A DNA stretch of 64,000 nt from the NCBI RefSeq assembly GCF_000484535.1, contig NC_022600.1, forward strand, positions 4,332,234-4,396,233. Direction: 5' to 3'. Positions 35,208-44,141 of the stretch are shown one piece after another. The first letter of the stretch is position 1. Every line of letters starts with the position of its first letter. Origin of the DNA: Gloeobacter kilaueensis JS1. Its GTDB lineage: Bacteria; Cyanobacteriota; Cyanobacteriia; Gloeobacterales; Gloeobacteraceae. The translations under genes and the position numbers were made by a program. Under the pieces are notes generated by a model. It did no database searches and was not told where the DNA came from. It worked only from the letters and a program-made list of their open reading frames with translations.

Positions 35208-36428
35208 CTAGACGACTGTGAGTGCGACCCGGTCCCAGGCGTTGTACATGTAGCCCTTCGGATTCCAGCTCGCCTCCATCGGCTGGAGGTTGCCGCTGCT
35301 GTCGGTGGCGCGCACGAGAATCTGGACCGGCCCCGGTGAGACCGGCAGCCAGTTGTAGCGCCACATCCGCCAGGTGTAAGGCTGACTGCGATTTTCCAGT
35401 TCCGCCTGGAACCAGCTGGTACCGCCGTTGAGGGACACCTCGACCGAGCGGATCGTCCGCTCCCCTCCACTCCAGGCGAAACCGGCGATCGTCGTGAGTG
35501 CCCCGCGCTTGAGCTGGTCGCCCGGCGCAGGCAGAGCGACGATCGCTTTGACGTTGTTCTCGGTGATCTGTACCTGCTGATCGGCAGGCACTTCTTTGCC
35601 GGCGGGCTGCGGGGCGGCTGGAACGGTGTAAGCCTTGGTCATAAAAAAGCCGTCGAAGGGCTTTTCTTGAACGGTAATCGCGGTGAGCCACTTCACCCAG
35701 TAGGTGCCCGACCAGCCCGGTACCACCAGCCTGAGCGGATAGCCGTTGTCTGCGGGTAAGGGTTTGCCATTAAGCTCATAGGCCAGGAGCGTGCCTCGGG
35801 CAAGCGCCTTCTCGATCGGCAGCGATTTTTGAAAGTCAGCGGCGGTGCCGAAAGGTACATCGTCGCCGTCGAAGACGACGAAGCGGCCACTGGGCTTGAG
35901 ATTGGCCTCGGTGAGAATCGCCGAGAGCGGCACCCCTGTCCAATGGCCGACGCCAACTGCCCCGCGCTCCCACTGGTTGCCGCTGGTCTTTGGTTCAAAG
36001 AAGCTGCGGCCATTGCCCGCGCACTGCAGTAGGGCTTCGACGGTTACGGGCTTGAAGCGGCGGGCGTCTTTGAGATCTTTAAGGGACAGCTTGAGGGGCT
36101 GCCTCACTTCGCCGCTCACTGTGAGGGTGTACCTGGCTGCGTCCACCTCGGGCACGTTTGCATGGCAGCGCACGAACAGCAACCCGGCGGGGGTGATCGC
36201 ATTTTGGACCAGCAGGGCAGCCGGGGTTTCGAGGTTGAGCGGTCGGCTGCCCCGGCTGATGAGCTTTTCTTTGCCGGGGAAAACTTCTGGGGCCGGTGGG
36301 GCCGTCTGGGCAAGTACTGGAGGAACCGCCAGCCCGGCGGCGGCAGCAGCACCCCAGCGCAACAAATCGCGCCGATGGACCAGATTGGCGATCAATGTCC
36401 GGTAGAGGGCTTTGTCGGTAAAAGACAT
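35208..36428 (-). CDS. Sulfite-oxidase-family molybdoenzyme, SorA-like, Tat-exported
   Basis: A 406-residue enzyme. A Tat signal (HRRDLLRWGAAAAAG) sends it folded to the periplasm. The Mo-binding domain has the molybdenum-ligating Cys136 in LLQCAGNGR, GVGHWTGVPL and NGYPLRLVVPGW; a C-terminal Ig-like dimerisation domain has SWFQAELENRSQPYTWRMW. Proteins of this family oxidise sulfite, but some reduce sulfoxides, so the substrate is inferred mainly from the SorB-like cytochrome next to it. I chose ATG 36428 since AAGGA is eight bases upstream. The modBC genes lie 3 kb away and would supply molybdenum. Confidence 0.9.
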   Translation of the reverse strand: MSFTDKALYRTLIANLVHRRDLLRWGAAAAAGLAVPPVLAQTAPPAPEVFPGKEKLISRGSRPLNLETPAALLVQNAITPAGLLFVRCHANVPEVDAARYTLTVSGEVRQPLKLSLKDLKDARRFKPVTVEALLQCAGNGRSFFEPKTSGNQWERGAVGVGHWTGVPLSAILTEANLKPSGRFVVFDGDDVPFGTAADFQKSLPIEKALARGTLLAYELNGKPLPADNGYPLRLVVPGWSGTYWVKWLTAITVQEKPFDGFFMTKAYTVPAAPQPAGKEVPADQQVQITENNVKAIVALPAPGDQLKRGALTTIAGFAWSGGERTIRSVEVSLNGGTSWFQAELENRSQPYTWRMWRYNWLPVSPGPVQILVRATDSSGNLQPMEASWNPKGYMYNAWDRVALTVV

Positions 36429-36508
36429 GACAAACATCCTTCCTGCAGCGGGGAGAATCTTCAGTAGAGTACCAGCTACCAGACGATTGACGATAAAGTG
36501 TAACGATC

Positions 36509-36536
36509 TTGACAAAAACAAAAGAAACAGTAGGAT
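36509..36536 (+). promoter_or_regulatory. Sigma70-type promoter for the gene at 36578
   Basis: TTGACA (36509-36514) and TAGGAT (36531-36536) are separated by 16 bp. The -35 box is perfect and the -10 box matches 4 of 6. Transcription would start near 36543, giving a short leader before the ATG at 36578. The opposite strand must hold the SorA promoter in the same gap. Confidence 0.5.
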
Positions 36537-36577
36537 TACTTTGCTGAATCTCCGGTTTTCCGCCCGGTTATTGCCCC

Positions 36578-37339
36578 ATGCCTCCCGTCTTCAGCCAAAT
36601 TCTTTACACGAGTCTGCCCGAGGCCGGATTCCAGCTGTTGGCGACTGCGGATGTCTCTGAGCAGACCCGTCAGGCATTTACCGAGGCAGTCGTTCTCAAG
36701 CACTGGGACGGCTTTCGTCTGATTCCCACCCGCTATCAGCTCATCTACCTCCACCAGCCTGCACCGGAGCAAATCTTCTTTGGCTGGCTATTTTGTGATC
36801 GCACAGACGAGATGGGCCGTCGCGTCCCTTACTTTCTCAGTTACGTCCTGACCGAAGCGATCGACGCTGCCCAACTGGACAACATCTTCACCTGCCTGCG
36901 CAAGGGACCGCTGCAGCTTATCGATCCGCTGCAGGCGGGTGGATTCCTTGGCACAGTCGAGGCTCCGAATCTGTGGCGTTACCGGGCAGCCCGGCCTGGA
37001 GTCGCCGTACCGTCCTCTGTCCGCGAGGAGTGCCATCGGGTTCTCCTCAAAGGCGAAAGGCTGGATCACTTTGCTGAGAGCCGGCACCTGGATCTATCCG
37101 ACACGATCGATGAGCAGACCTGCGCCCGGCTGAGCGCGGCGCTCGCGGTGCATCTGGGGCCGGTGGCTGAGATTCTGGTGCGTCAGAGCGTCGTACGCAC
37201 CGAAAATCTGCCGGACCCCGAGCAGCGGCGCTGGCAGATTCTGCAGCAGTTGAGCGCCGAACTGGACGATCCGATCGTCGCTGCCGGCTTTCGCGCCCAG
37301 ATCGAGCCCTATCTTTTTGGCGACGCCCACCGGCCTTAG
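36578..37339 (+). CDS. Uncharacterised two-part soluble protein
   Basis: A 253-residue protein. The N-terminal 130 residues are alpha/beta with ILYTSLPEAGFQLLA, HWDGFRLIP, FGWLFCDRTDEMGRRVPYFLSYVL and TEAIDAA, resembling the N-terminal 'GAP1-N' type domains seen near GTPase systems (impression only). The C-terminal part (LAVHLGPVAEILVRQSV...WQILQQLSAELDDP) looks like the small helical domain that ends many cyanobacterial kinases and signalling proteins (DUF8082-like, tentative). No catalytic motif. A good promoter lies upstream. It overlaps, tail to tail, the PstS-like gene by 4 bp. Confidence 0.75.
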   Translation: MPPVFSQILYTSLPEAGFQLLATADVSEQTRQAFTEAVVLKHWDGFRLIPTRYQLIYLHQPAPEQIFFGWLFCDRTDEMGRRVPYFLSYVLTEAIDAAQLDNIFTCLRKGPLQLIDPLQAGGFLGTVEAPNLWRYRAARPGVAVPSSVREECHRVLLKGERLDHFAESRHLDLSDTIDEQTCARLSAALAVHLGPVAEILVRQSVVRTENLPDPEQRRWQILQQLSAELDDPIVAAGFRAQIEPYLFGDAHRP

Positions 37340-38343
37340 TGCAGCGACACCAGACCCGCCTGCTCGACAAAGCGCTGGCCCTCGTCGGTGAGCAGCATCT
37401 TCGCGTAGGCGATTGCCGCTTTCTGGGCATCTGTGCCGTCCTCGCGAAAGACGATGTAGAGCTGATGGGCCAGGGGGTAGCGGCCACTTTTGATCGCCTC
37501 GCGGTCGATGCGTGCCTGGTCGTTGCCGGTAAAGGGCGAGAGGTAGGGTCCGTTCGCGTCGGGAGTAAGGGCGAGGGCGCGGACGGTCTTTTGTTGCAGC
37601 ACCGTCGCGCTGCTGGCGTAGCCGATCGCTCCGGCAGTGGCGCTCACCAGGCGAATCGAGGTGGTCGTGTCGCGAGCCTGGCGCACGCTGGGAGCGAAGG
37701 GCGCACCCCCTAGAACGGCCTTTTGGACAAATTCGGCGGTGCCACTGTCGCGGGTGTCCATGCTGAAGGGGGTGATCGCGAGTGCCGGTCCACCCAGCTG
37801 TTGCCAGTTGCGTACCTGGCCCGTGTAGATCGCCTTGAGTTGTTTCAGGCTCAGTTGCTTGAGTGGCAGTCCGGGATGCACGTAGAAGGCGACGCCGTCC
37901 CTCGCGACTGCGATCTGACCCAGTTCAAAACCCCTGCGCTTTGCTGCTTCGCGCTCGTCTGCGCGCACGGGGCGCGAGGTCTGGGCGATGGCGAGCTTGC
38001 CTTCGATGAGCATCGCCATGCCGGAACCGGTGCCGGGCTGCCGGTTGGGTTCCGGTTCCGTGTAGAGCAACAGAAAATCCGGATGCCGCCGGGCAATCTC
38101 TTCGGTAAAGTGCAGCGAGCGCAGGCGGGCAAAGGCGGTCGAGCCGCCGTACTTAAATAGCCCGATCGGCACGTCCGGTACCTGGCGGATGAGCCCGGTC
38201 GATTGCAGAGGCGTCTCCGCAAGACCTGGGGCAATCGCGCCGATACTCGATTGCTCAGGAGGACGCAGCGAGCTGAATACCAGCAGGCCAGCTGCCAGCA
38301 GAGCGACGCTGACCACAGCGGTCAGAAGTTGTTGCCGATTCAT
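37336..38343 (-). CDS. PstS-like phosphate-family substrate-binding protein
   Basis: About 335 residues. A signal/anchor helix (LLTAVVSVALLAAGLLVFSSL) precedes a periplasmic binding domain. The segments GGSTAFARLRSLHF, LKAIYTGQVRNWQQLGG, RDSGTAEFV and SATAGAIGYASSA are PstS hallmarks: the last three contact phosphate in the family. No permease or ATPase gene is near, so it may be a stand-alone sensor or an extra binding protein. I chose ATG 38343, with GAGG five bases upstream. Confidence 0.88.
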   Translation of the reverse strand: MNRQQLLTAVVSVALLAAGLLVFSSLRPPEQSSIGAIAPGLAETPLQSTGLIRQVPDVPIGLFKYGGSTAFARLRSLHFTEEIARRHPDFLLLYTEPEPNRQPGTGSGMAMLIEGKLAIAQTSRPVRADEREAAKRRGFELGQIAVARDGVAFYVHPGLPLKQLSLKQLKAIYTGQVRNWQQLGGPALAITPFSMDTRDSGTAEFVQKAVLGGAPFAPSVRQARDTTTSIRLVSATAGAIGYASSATVLQQKTVRALALTPDANGPYLSPFTGNDQARIDREAIKSGRYPLAHQLYIVFREDGTDAQKAAIAYAKMLLTDEGQRFVEQAGLVSLH

Positions 38344-38520
38344 CGTCACCTCTAAGCTTTGAGCAAATCCCAGGTATCCGGAGGTATCGCAAAACCCTCA
38401 AAACGTACCATAGAGAACCTTTGGTCTCTTTTCCATGGCTGAGATATTTCTTTACGTTTAACCGGGTTGAGCATTTGGCGATAGGATGACTTTGCCTCCC
38501 CCGTCACTCAGCGAGCGCCA

Positions 38521-39771
38521 ATGATCAAAGCCATCGGGCTGCCCAGTATCACCAGCAAGTTCCGCCGCACCCTGATTCCTCTGGTGCTCGTCACCGGTTT
38601 TGCCGGTACGTTGTTTTCTTATTTTCTGCTGCAAAAAAATGCCGATCAAGAAGTCGAACAAAAGGCCGAATTGCTCCTCGACACGCTGCAGGCGACGCGC
38701 AGCTACGTCAAAGACAGCCTGAGACCGGCGGTCGATCCGCTGGTGGCGGGAGGCAACTTTATTCCCCAGGCCCAGAGTGCGACCTTTGTCGCCCGCAGCA
38801 TCTGGCGCAGCATCGAGCGCAAGCGGCCCGACTCCTTTATCTTCAAGGAGGCCACCCCCAATCCGCTGAATGTGGCCGACGAAGCGGACAGCTTCGAGAC
38901 AACGTTGGTGCAGCGCTTTGCCAGCGACGCAAAGCTGGAGCAGATTCGCACCTACCGCGATACGCCGGAGGGCCGCTTCTTTGTGCTGGCTAAGCCAATT
39001 CGCACCGATGCGAGCTGCCTTGCCTGCCACGGCGACCCCCTCAAAGCACCGGCAGTGATCCAGCAGATCTATGGCCGCACCCACGGCTACGGCTGGCCTG
39101 CCAATCAGGTCGTCTCGGCCTTCGTCGTCCAGGTGCCCGCCTCCGCTGCCCTGCGTACAGCAGCGACCCAGGCGCTGGCCTTCGCCGCCGTGATTGCCGG
39201 GATGCTGGTCGTTCTTGCCTTTGCCCTCAACCGGCTGCTCGATCGCTACGTGCTTAAACCGGTCAAAAACCTTACCGAAGTGGCCGAGCAGGTGAGCCTG
39301 GGCCGCAGCGAAAGCGAGATCGTGCCTGCAGATAACGCCGAAATTCGCAGCCTGGGCGACTCGCTCACCCGCCTCAAGCGCAGCGTCACCCGCACCGCCG
39401 GTCTGTTGCAGTCCGCCTACTTCGAGCAGGGAGAGGCGCTCATCAAAGAAGGCAAGAGCGTCGAGGCAGGCCAGGCTTTCTCCCGCGCCCTCGCCGTCAC
39501 CCCCAACAGTGCAAAGACGCGCCTCGCCCTGGGCCGCACCCTCGCTGCCACCGGCGATCGCACCGCCGCCATTGCCCAGTACCGCACCGCCTTAGAACTG
39601 CAGCCGGACAATCCCGAGTTGCACCTCGAACTGGCTCTCGCCCTGCAGGGCGAGGGAGACTTTGAGGCGAGCCGCGAACCCCTTGGCCGCGCCCGCGAAC
39701 TTTTTCAGCAGACGGGCCAGAACGCCGCCGCCGAGCAGGTCGAGAACCTGCTCAAAAGCCGCTCCTACTGA
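38521..39771 (+). CDS. Tll0287-type haem-binding sensor with HAMP and TPR domains
   Basis: A 416-residue membrane protein. A first helix (IPLVLVTGFAGTLFSYFLL) is followed by a Tll0287-like (DUF3365) extracytoplasmic domain with PDSFIFKEATPNPLN, GRFFVLAKPI and a c-haem motif CLACH (about residues 166-170), a second helix (ALAFAAVIAGMLVVLAFALN), a HAMP-like linker (KPVKNLTEVAEQVSLG), and three C-terminal TPRs (FEQGEALIKEGKSVEAG onward). The sensor domain resembles that of other haem-PAS proteins; here the output is TPRs rather than a kinase, so it should signal through protein contact. No partner kinase adjoins. Confidence 0.88.
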   Translation: MIKAIGLPSITSKFRRTLIPLVLVTGFAGTLFSYFLLQKNADQEVEQKAELLLDTLQATRSYVKDSLRPAVDPLVAGGNFIPQAQSATFVARSIWRSIERKRPDSFIFKEATPNPLNVADEADSFETTLVQRFASDAKLEQIRTYRDTPEGRFFVLAKPIRTDASCLACHGDPLKAPAVIQQIYGRTHGYGWPANQVVSAFVVQVPASAALRTAATQALAFAAVIAGMLVVLAFALNRLLDRYVLKPVKNLTEVAEQVSLGRSESEIVPADNAEIRSLGDSLTRLKRSVTRTAGLLQSAYFEQGEALIKEGKSVEAGQAFSRALAVTPNSAKTRLALGRTLAATGDRTAAIAQYRTALELQPDNPELHLELALALQGEGDFEASREPLGRARELFQQTGQNAAAEQVENLLKSRSY

Positions 39772-39833
39772 GAGCGAACCAGCTGGTGTTGCAAATCCGT
39801 TACACTGAGAAAAGTTGGCGGAGTCCATACGCT

Positions 39834-41549
39834 GTGCTCAGACTCGAATCGGTCAGTAAGATCTATCCCACCGGCGAAGTGCTCAAAGACTGCACCTGGG
39901 AGGTGCTGCCGGGCGAGCGCATCGGTCTTGTCGGGGCCAACGGTGCCGGCAAATCGACCCAGATCAAGATGCTGCTCGGATTGGAGGAGCCGACCACAGG
40001 CCAGGTGATTCGCCCCAGCCAGATCAAAATTGCTTACCTTGCCCAGGAATTTATGGTGACGCCGGGCCAGAGCGTGCGCGAGGAGCTGCTTTCGGTCTTT
40101 GAAGAAGCCCACGCCGTCCAGCACGAACTGGGTGAAGCCCAACTTGCCCTCGCCACCGCCGACGGCGCGCCCGAGGCTGAACTCACCCGACTGCTCAAAA
40201 AAATTGACCGCCTGCAGGACCGCTTCGAGGCGCTGGACGGTTCGATTCTCATCAGCAAGGTCGAAAAGTTGCTGCCGGAACTGGGTTTTGGCGACGCCGA
40301 AGGGGATCGGGCGGTGGAGACCTTCAGCGGCGGCTGGCAGATGCGCATCGGCCTGGGCAAGCTGCTCCTGGCTGAGCCGGACGTTCTGCTTTTAGACGAA
40401 CCCACCAACCACCTCGATCTTGAGACGATCGAGTGGCTCGAAAAGTATCTGAGAAGCCTCAATCGGGCAATGGTAATCGTCTCCCACGACCGCCGCTTTC
40501 TCGATCGGGTCGTCACCAAGATCGTCGAGGTCGAGCGGGGAGTGGCTGCGACCTACAGCGGCAACTACAGCTTCTACCAGCAGGCAAAAGCCGAGCGCGA
40601 GGAGGCCCAGCTTTCGGCCTACGAGCGCCAGCAGCGCGAACTGGAGCGCCAGCAGGTCTTTATCGAGCGCTTTCGCGCCTCGGCGACCCGCAGCACCCAG
40701 GCCAAAAGCCGCGAAAAACAGCTCGAAAAGATCGAACGGGTCGAGGCTCCCCTGAGCCGGGAGCGCACCCTGCGCTTTCGCTTTGCCCCGGCTCCGGCGA
40801 GCGGCAAGCAGGTGATGTGCGTGCGCGACCTGTCGCTGGAGTACGGCGGTGAGATTGTCTTTCTCGGTGCGGACCTCGAAATTCAAAGAGGCGACCGCAT
40901 CGCCCTACTCGGTCCCAACGGTGCCGGTAAATCGACCCTGCTCAGGCTGCTGGCCCTTGAGGAAGAGCCTACCGCCGGTACGATTGCGATGGGCCACAAC
41001 GTGATTGCGGGCTACTACGCCCAGCACCAGGCCGAGATTCTCGACATGGGCAAGTCCGCCCTCGCCACCCTGCACGACGAAGCGCCCCAACTCACCGACG
41101 AGCAGGTGCGCACGATGCTGGGCCGCTTTTTATTCAGTGGCGATACGGTCTTCAAAAAGGTGAGTGCCCTCTCCGGCGGTGAAAAGTCGCGCCTGGCTCT
41201 GGCCCGCCTGCTCCTGCGGCCCTCGAACTTTTTACTATTAGATGAGCCGACCAACCACCTCGATATTCCCAGCAAAGAAATGCTCGAAGAGGCTCTGGTG
41301 AGCTACGACGGCACGGCGGTGATCGTCTCCCACGACCGCTACTTCATCGAGCGCGTCGCCACCAAGATCGTCGAAATTCGCGAGGGCGAACTATATACTT
41401 ACGACGGCGACTACGAGTACTACCTCGAAAAAAAAGCCGCCGAGGCTGAGCAAAAAGCCCTCGCCGAAAAAAAAGCCCGCGAGGCAGCCAGAGCTGCCGA
41501 GAAGCGGGCCAAAGAAAAGCAAAAACAAAAGCAAAAAGCCGGCAAGTAG
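39834..41549 (+). CDS. ABC-F family ATP-binding protein
   Basis: A 571-residue protein with two ABC ATPase domains and no membrane segment. The first has Walker A GANGAGKS and FSGGWQMRIGLGK; the second has GPNGAGKS and LSGGEKSRLALARLL; both have LLLDEPTNHLD. The linker between them (YERQQRELERQQVFIERFRASATRSTQA) is the ABC-F P-site tRNA-interaction motif, and the Lys-rich C-terminal tail is typical. ABC-F proteins act on the ribosome in translation control. I chose GTG 39834, where MLRLESVSKIYPTG begins the family pattern; an in-frame GTG lies 48 bp upstream. It is 2 bp from rtcB, on the other strand. Confidence 0.93.
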   Translation: MLRLESVSKIYPTGEVLKDCTWEVLPGERIGLVGANGAGKSTQIKMLLGLEEPTTGQVIRPSQIKIAYLAQEFMVTPGQSVREELLSVFEEAHAVQHELGEAQLALATADGAPEAELTRLLKKIDRLQDRFEALDGSILISKVEKLLPELGFGDAEGDRAVETFSGGWQMRIGLGKLLLAEPDVLLLDEPTNHLDLETIEWLEKYLRSLNRAMVIVSHDRRFLDRVVTKIVEVERGVAATYSGNYSFYQQAKAEREEAQLSAYERQQRELERQQVFIERFRASATRSTQAKSREKQLEKIERVEAPLSRERTLRFRFAPAPASGKQVMCVRDLSLEYGGEIVFLGADLEIQRGDRIALLGPNGAGKSTLLRLLALEEEPTAGTIAMGHNVIAGYYAQHQAEILDMGKSALATLHDEAPQLTDEQVRTMLGRFLFSGDTVFKKVSALSGGEKSRLALARLLLRPSNFLLLDEPTNHLDIPSKEMLEEALVSYDGTAVIVSHDRYFIERVATKIVEIREGELYTYDGDYEYYLEKKAAEAEQKALAEKKAREAARAAEKRAKEKQKQKQKAGK

Positions 41550-41551
41550 GC

Positions 41552-42733
41552 TCAACCCTTGACGCAGACGACTTGCTTGAGGGTGGCGACGACCTCGACG
41601 AGATCGCTTTGCTGGGCCATCACCCCGTCGATGGGCTTGTAAGCGCCGGGGATCTCGTCGATCAAGCCAGTATCCTTGCGGCACTCGACCCCCGCCGTCT
41701 GGGCTATAAAGTCGTCGAGGCTGAAGGTCTGCTTGGCGCGATGGCGCGACATCAGCCGGCCCGCTCCGTGGGCACAGGAGCAGTAGCTCTCGCGGTTGCC
41801 CTTGCCGCGCACGATGAAGGACTTTGCACCCATCGAACCGGGAATGATGCCCAGATCGCCCTGTTGGGCGCGCACCGCTCCCTTGCGGGTGACGTAGACT
41901 TTCTCGCCGTAGTGGACTTCCCGCTCGGCGTAGTTGTGGTGGCAGTTGACCATGAGCAGCGGCTTGAAGGGGCGGCCCCCAGCCAGTTGCTTTTCGACCA
42001 CCCGCTTCAGGCGCGCCATCATGATCTCCCGGTTGAAGCGGGCGTAGTCCTGCGCCCACTGCAGATCGTGCCAGTAGGCGTCGAACTCGGGAGTGTTGCT
42101 CACAAAGTAAGCGAGATCCGGGTCGGGCAGGTGCATCTGAGCGAGCTTCGCCAGATCCCGCGCCGTATCGATGTGGCGCTGGGCAAGCAGGTTGCCGATA
42201 CCCCGCGAGCCGGAGTGCAACATCAGCCAGACCGCCTGCTCGGTATCGACGCAAATCTCGATGAAGTGGTTGCCGCCCCCGAGCGAACCCGCCTGCTTGA
42301 GCGCTTTTTGTTCGCAGCGCTGCACACCCGGATGGAGAGCAGAAAACGACCGCCAGCCGCTCCAGTGGGTGACTTCGGACTCGACTTGGGCATTTTCGGC
42401 CATCCCGACCGGGATCATCTTCTCGATGTCGAGGCGAATCTGCTTGAGCTTGCCCTCCAGTTGATCGCCTACAAAAGGCGTCTTGAGGGCGACCGTCCCG
42501 CAACCCACATCGACCCCCACAGCCGCCGGAATAATTGCATCGCGGGTAGCAAGGACAGAACCCACCAGGGCACCCTTACCCAGGTGAACGTCGGGCATCA
42601 GCGCGACGTGCTTGAAGACGAAGGGCAAGGAGGCAACGTTGGCCGCCATGCGCGCTTCGTTTTCGGCCAGCGGATGGTTGGCCCAGGAAAAGACCGGGGC
42701 AGCCGCTGAGAGGTCGAGCTTTTCAAAAGGCAT
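41552..42733 (-). CDS. rtcB: RtcB RNA ligase
   Basis: A 393-residue RNA ligase that joins 3'-phosphate or 2',3'-cyclic phosphate to 5'-OH ends using GTP. Manganese-site and guanylylation residues are present: MPDVHLGKG, GVDVGCG with the Cys, SLGGGNHFIE, LHSGSRG, and the active His in SCAHGAGR. No archease gene is adjacent; bacterial RtcB often acts in RNA repair under stress. Length is typical. The start is ATG 42733, with an in-frame GTG five codons upstream and no clear ribosome site for either. Confidence 0.95.
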   Translation of the reverse strand: MPFEKLDLSAAAPVFSWANHPLAENEARMAANVASLPFVFKHVALMPDVHLGKGALVGSVLATRDAIIPAAVGVDVGCGTVALKTPFVGDQLEGKLKQIRLDIEKMIPVGMAENAQVESEVTHWSGWRSFSALHPGVQRCEQKALKQAGSLGGGNHFIEICVDTEQAVWLMLHSGSRGIGNLLAQRHIDTARDLAKLAQMHLPDPDLAYFVSNTPEFDAYWHDLQWAQDYARFNREIMMARLKRVVEKQLAGGRPFKPLLMVNCHHNYAEREVHYGEKVYVTRKGAVRAQQGDLGIIPGSMGAKSFIVRGKGNRESYCSCAHGAGRLMSRHRAKQTFSLDDFIAQTAGVECRKDTGLIDEIPGAYKPIDGVMAQQSDLVEVVATLKQVVCVKG

Positions 42734-42786
42734 CGGGGGAACGTCCACGCATCAGCACCACTGTAACACGATGTAGTGCGAGCGTA

Positions 42787-43212
42787 TTATTTTGAATGAA
42801 TTTTGTGCATCGCCCGGTGGGGGATACCGGCCTCGTCGTAGATGTCGCCGTAGGGAACGAAGCCCGCCTTGAGATAGAAGGGAATGGCGTGGACCTGAGC
42901 ACTCAGGTGGACCGTCTCGATCCCGGCTTTTTGGGCCAGATCCAGCAGGCAATCGAGCAGCGCCCGACCGACGCCCTGCCCCCGCCACGCAGGCAGGACA
43001 GCCATCCGGCCAATGTGGCCATCGGGCAGGAGCCGTCCGCAGCCGATGGGTTCACCACCCAGATCGCGGGCGAGGACGTGGATGCTCAGCTCGTCCCACC
43101 CGTCGATTTCGATTTCTGCCGGGACGGCCTGCTCTTCGATAAAGACCAGGCGACGCACGTAGTACAGTTCCTGCTGGCACTGCTGCCAGCTTACGGATGA
43201 AACAGCAAACAT
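42787..43212 (-). CDS. GNAT-family N-acetyltransferase
   Basis: A 141-residue acetyl-CoA-dependent transferase. The conserved motif A is IGRMAVLPAWRGQGVGRALL, giving the Q/R-x-x-G-x-G/A pyrophosphate loop; the entry strand YYVRRLVFIEEQAVP is typical of the group including ElaA-like proteins, and the C-terminal FYLKAGFVPYGDIYDEAGIPH matches that subgroup. Substrate unknown. The Met at 43212 is chosen because the GNAT fold begins there. It lies next to rtcB on the same strand (about 50 bp). Confidence 0.88.
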   Translation of the reverse strand: MFAVSSVSWQQCQQELYYVRRLVFIEEQAVPAEIEIDGWDELSIHVLARDLGGEPIGCGRLLPDGHIGRMAVLPAWRGQGVGRALLDCLLDLAQKAGIETVHLSAQVHAIPFYLKAGFVPYGDIYDEAGIPHRAMHKIHSK

Positions 43213-43376
43213 AGCCAGATCAAAACGGCAACCCGAGTGTAGTACAGAGGCAGTGGACGTGGCGGGATTGGGCCGAGTCCCGTCTAAAGGCGGATGATTC
43301 GCCGTAGGAGCTTTTGTACAAGGAAGGGTAGAGATGACGTTCGGCGAATTTTCAGCCGAAACAAGGAGTATTGCAG

Positions 43377-44135
43377 ATGAACGGCAAGACGATAGCTGCC
43401 ACTCTGGCGGCCAGTTTGCTGCTTGCGGGCACACCGGCTGTGTTTGCGCAAAAGGCAATGAACCCCCAGACCGGCCAGGTCAAAGTCAGCCCGGTCGATG
43501 CCAAATTTATGGTCCAGGCTGCCCAGAGCGACATGACCGAGATCAAAACCAGCCAACTGGCGCTCGATAAGAGTCAAAACAGCGCCGTGCGCGATTTTGC
43601 CCAGCGGATGATCGACGAGCACACCAAGTCGAGCAGCGAGCTGAAGCCGATTGCCGAGCGCAAGAACGTGACGCTCGCGGCTGAATTGGCTCCCAAGCAG
43701 CAGGCCCTCTACGACAAGCTGTCGGGCCTGTCGGGCGAGCAGTTCGACCGCGCCTACATGCAGGGCCAGCAAAAGGCTCACAGCGACACCGAGGCGCTTT
43801 TCTCGCGCTACCTGCGCACCGGCAGGGACGCCGACACCAAAGCCTTCGCCCGCAAGGTCCTGCCGGTGGTTCAGAAGCACGAGCGGATGGCCGCCGATAT
43901 TTCGAGCGGTCGCGTCGCAGGCTCGATGGATAAGTCGATGATGAACAAGCCGATGACACCCAATTCGAGTGGCACCGAGCCTGCAGCCACCACCAACCGC
44001 ACCGGCCCGGCAATGGGTTCGCCTACGGACAACCAGACCACCAATCCGGCGAGCACTCCCCCTGCCAGCAACCAGACCAACAACACCAAAGATCGTCCTT
44101 ACCCGGACAACGCCACCCCGACTGAGCCAAAGTAA
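43377..44135 (+). CDS. DUF4142 secreted protein with a Thr/Pro/Asn-rich tail
   Basis: A 252-residue exported protein. After a signal peptide (IAATLAASLLLAGTPAVFAQ) comes the DUF4142 helical bundle (ferritin-like family): DAKFMVQAAQSDMTEIKTSQLAL, NSAVRDFAQRMIDEH, and DTEALFSRYLRTGRD. About 65 C-terminal residues are low-complexity Thr/Pro/Asn/Ser with repeated TNPAS/TPPAS, probably disordered in the periplasm. AAGGAG stands eight bases before the ATG. Its function is unknown. It converges with the DinG-like gene (6 bp apart). Confidence 0.88.
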   Translation: MNGKTIAATLAASLLLAGTPAVFAQKAMNPQTGQVKVSPVDAKFMVQAAQSDMTEIKTSQLALDKSQNSAVRDFAQRMIDEHTKSSSELKPIAERKNVTLAAELAPKQQALYDKLSGLSGEQFDRAYMQGQQKAHSDTEALFSRYLRTGRDADTKAFARKVLPVVQKHERMAADISSGRVAGSMDKSMMNKPMTPNSSGTEPAATTNRTGPAMGSPTDNQTTNPASTPPASNQTNNTKDRPYPDNATPTEPK

Positions 44136-44141
44136 GGCGTT

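Noticed and set aside
38412-38429. AGAGA...TCTCT inverted repeat near the gene at 38521 and the pstS-like start.
   Set aside because: Stem of only five bases; no terminator-like T run in the right orientation and no second copy.
33484-38445. An identical 13-mer CCATGGCTGAGAT at 33484-33496 and 38433-38445, both in 5' regions.
   Set aside because: In 64 kb, many such 13-mer pairs are expected by chance, and the surrounding bases do not match.
43284-43880. A long open frame on the minus strand opposite the DUF4142 gene.
   Set aside because: It is a shadow of the plus-strand gene: codon-position bias and family match both support only the DUF4142 frame.
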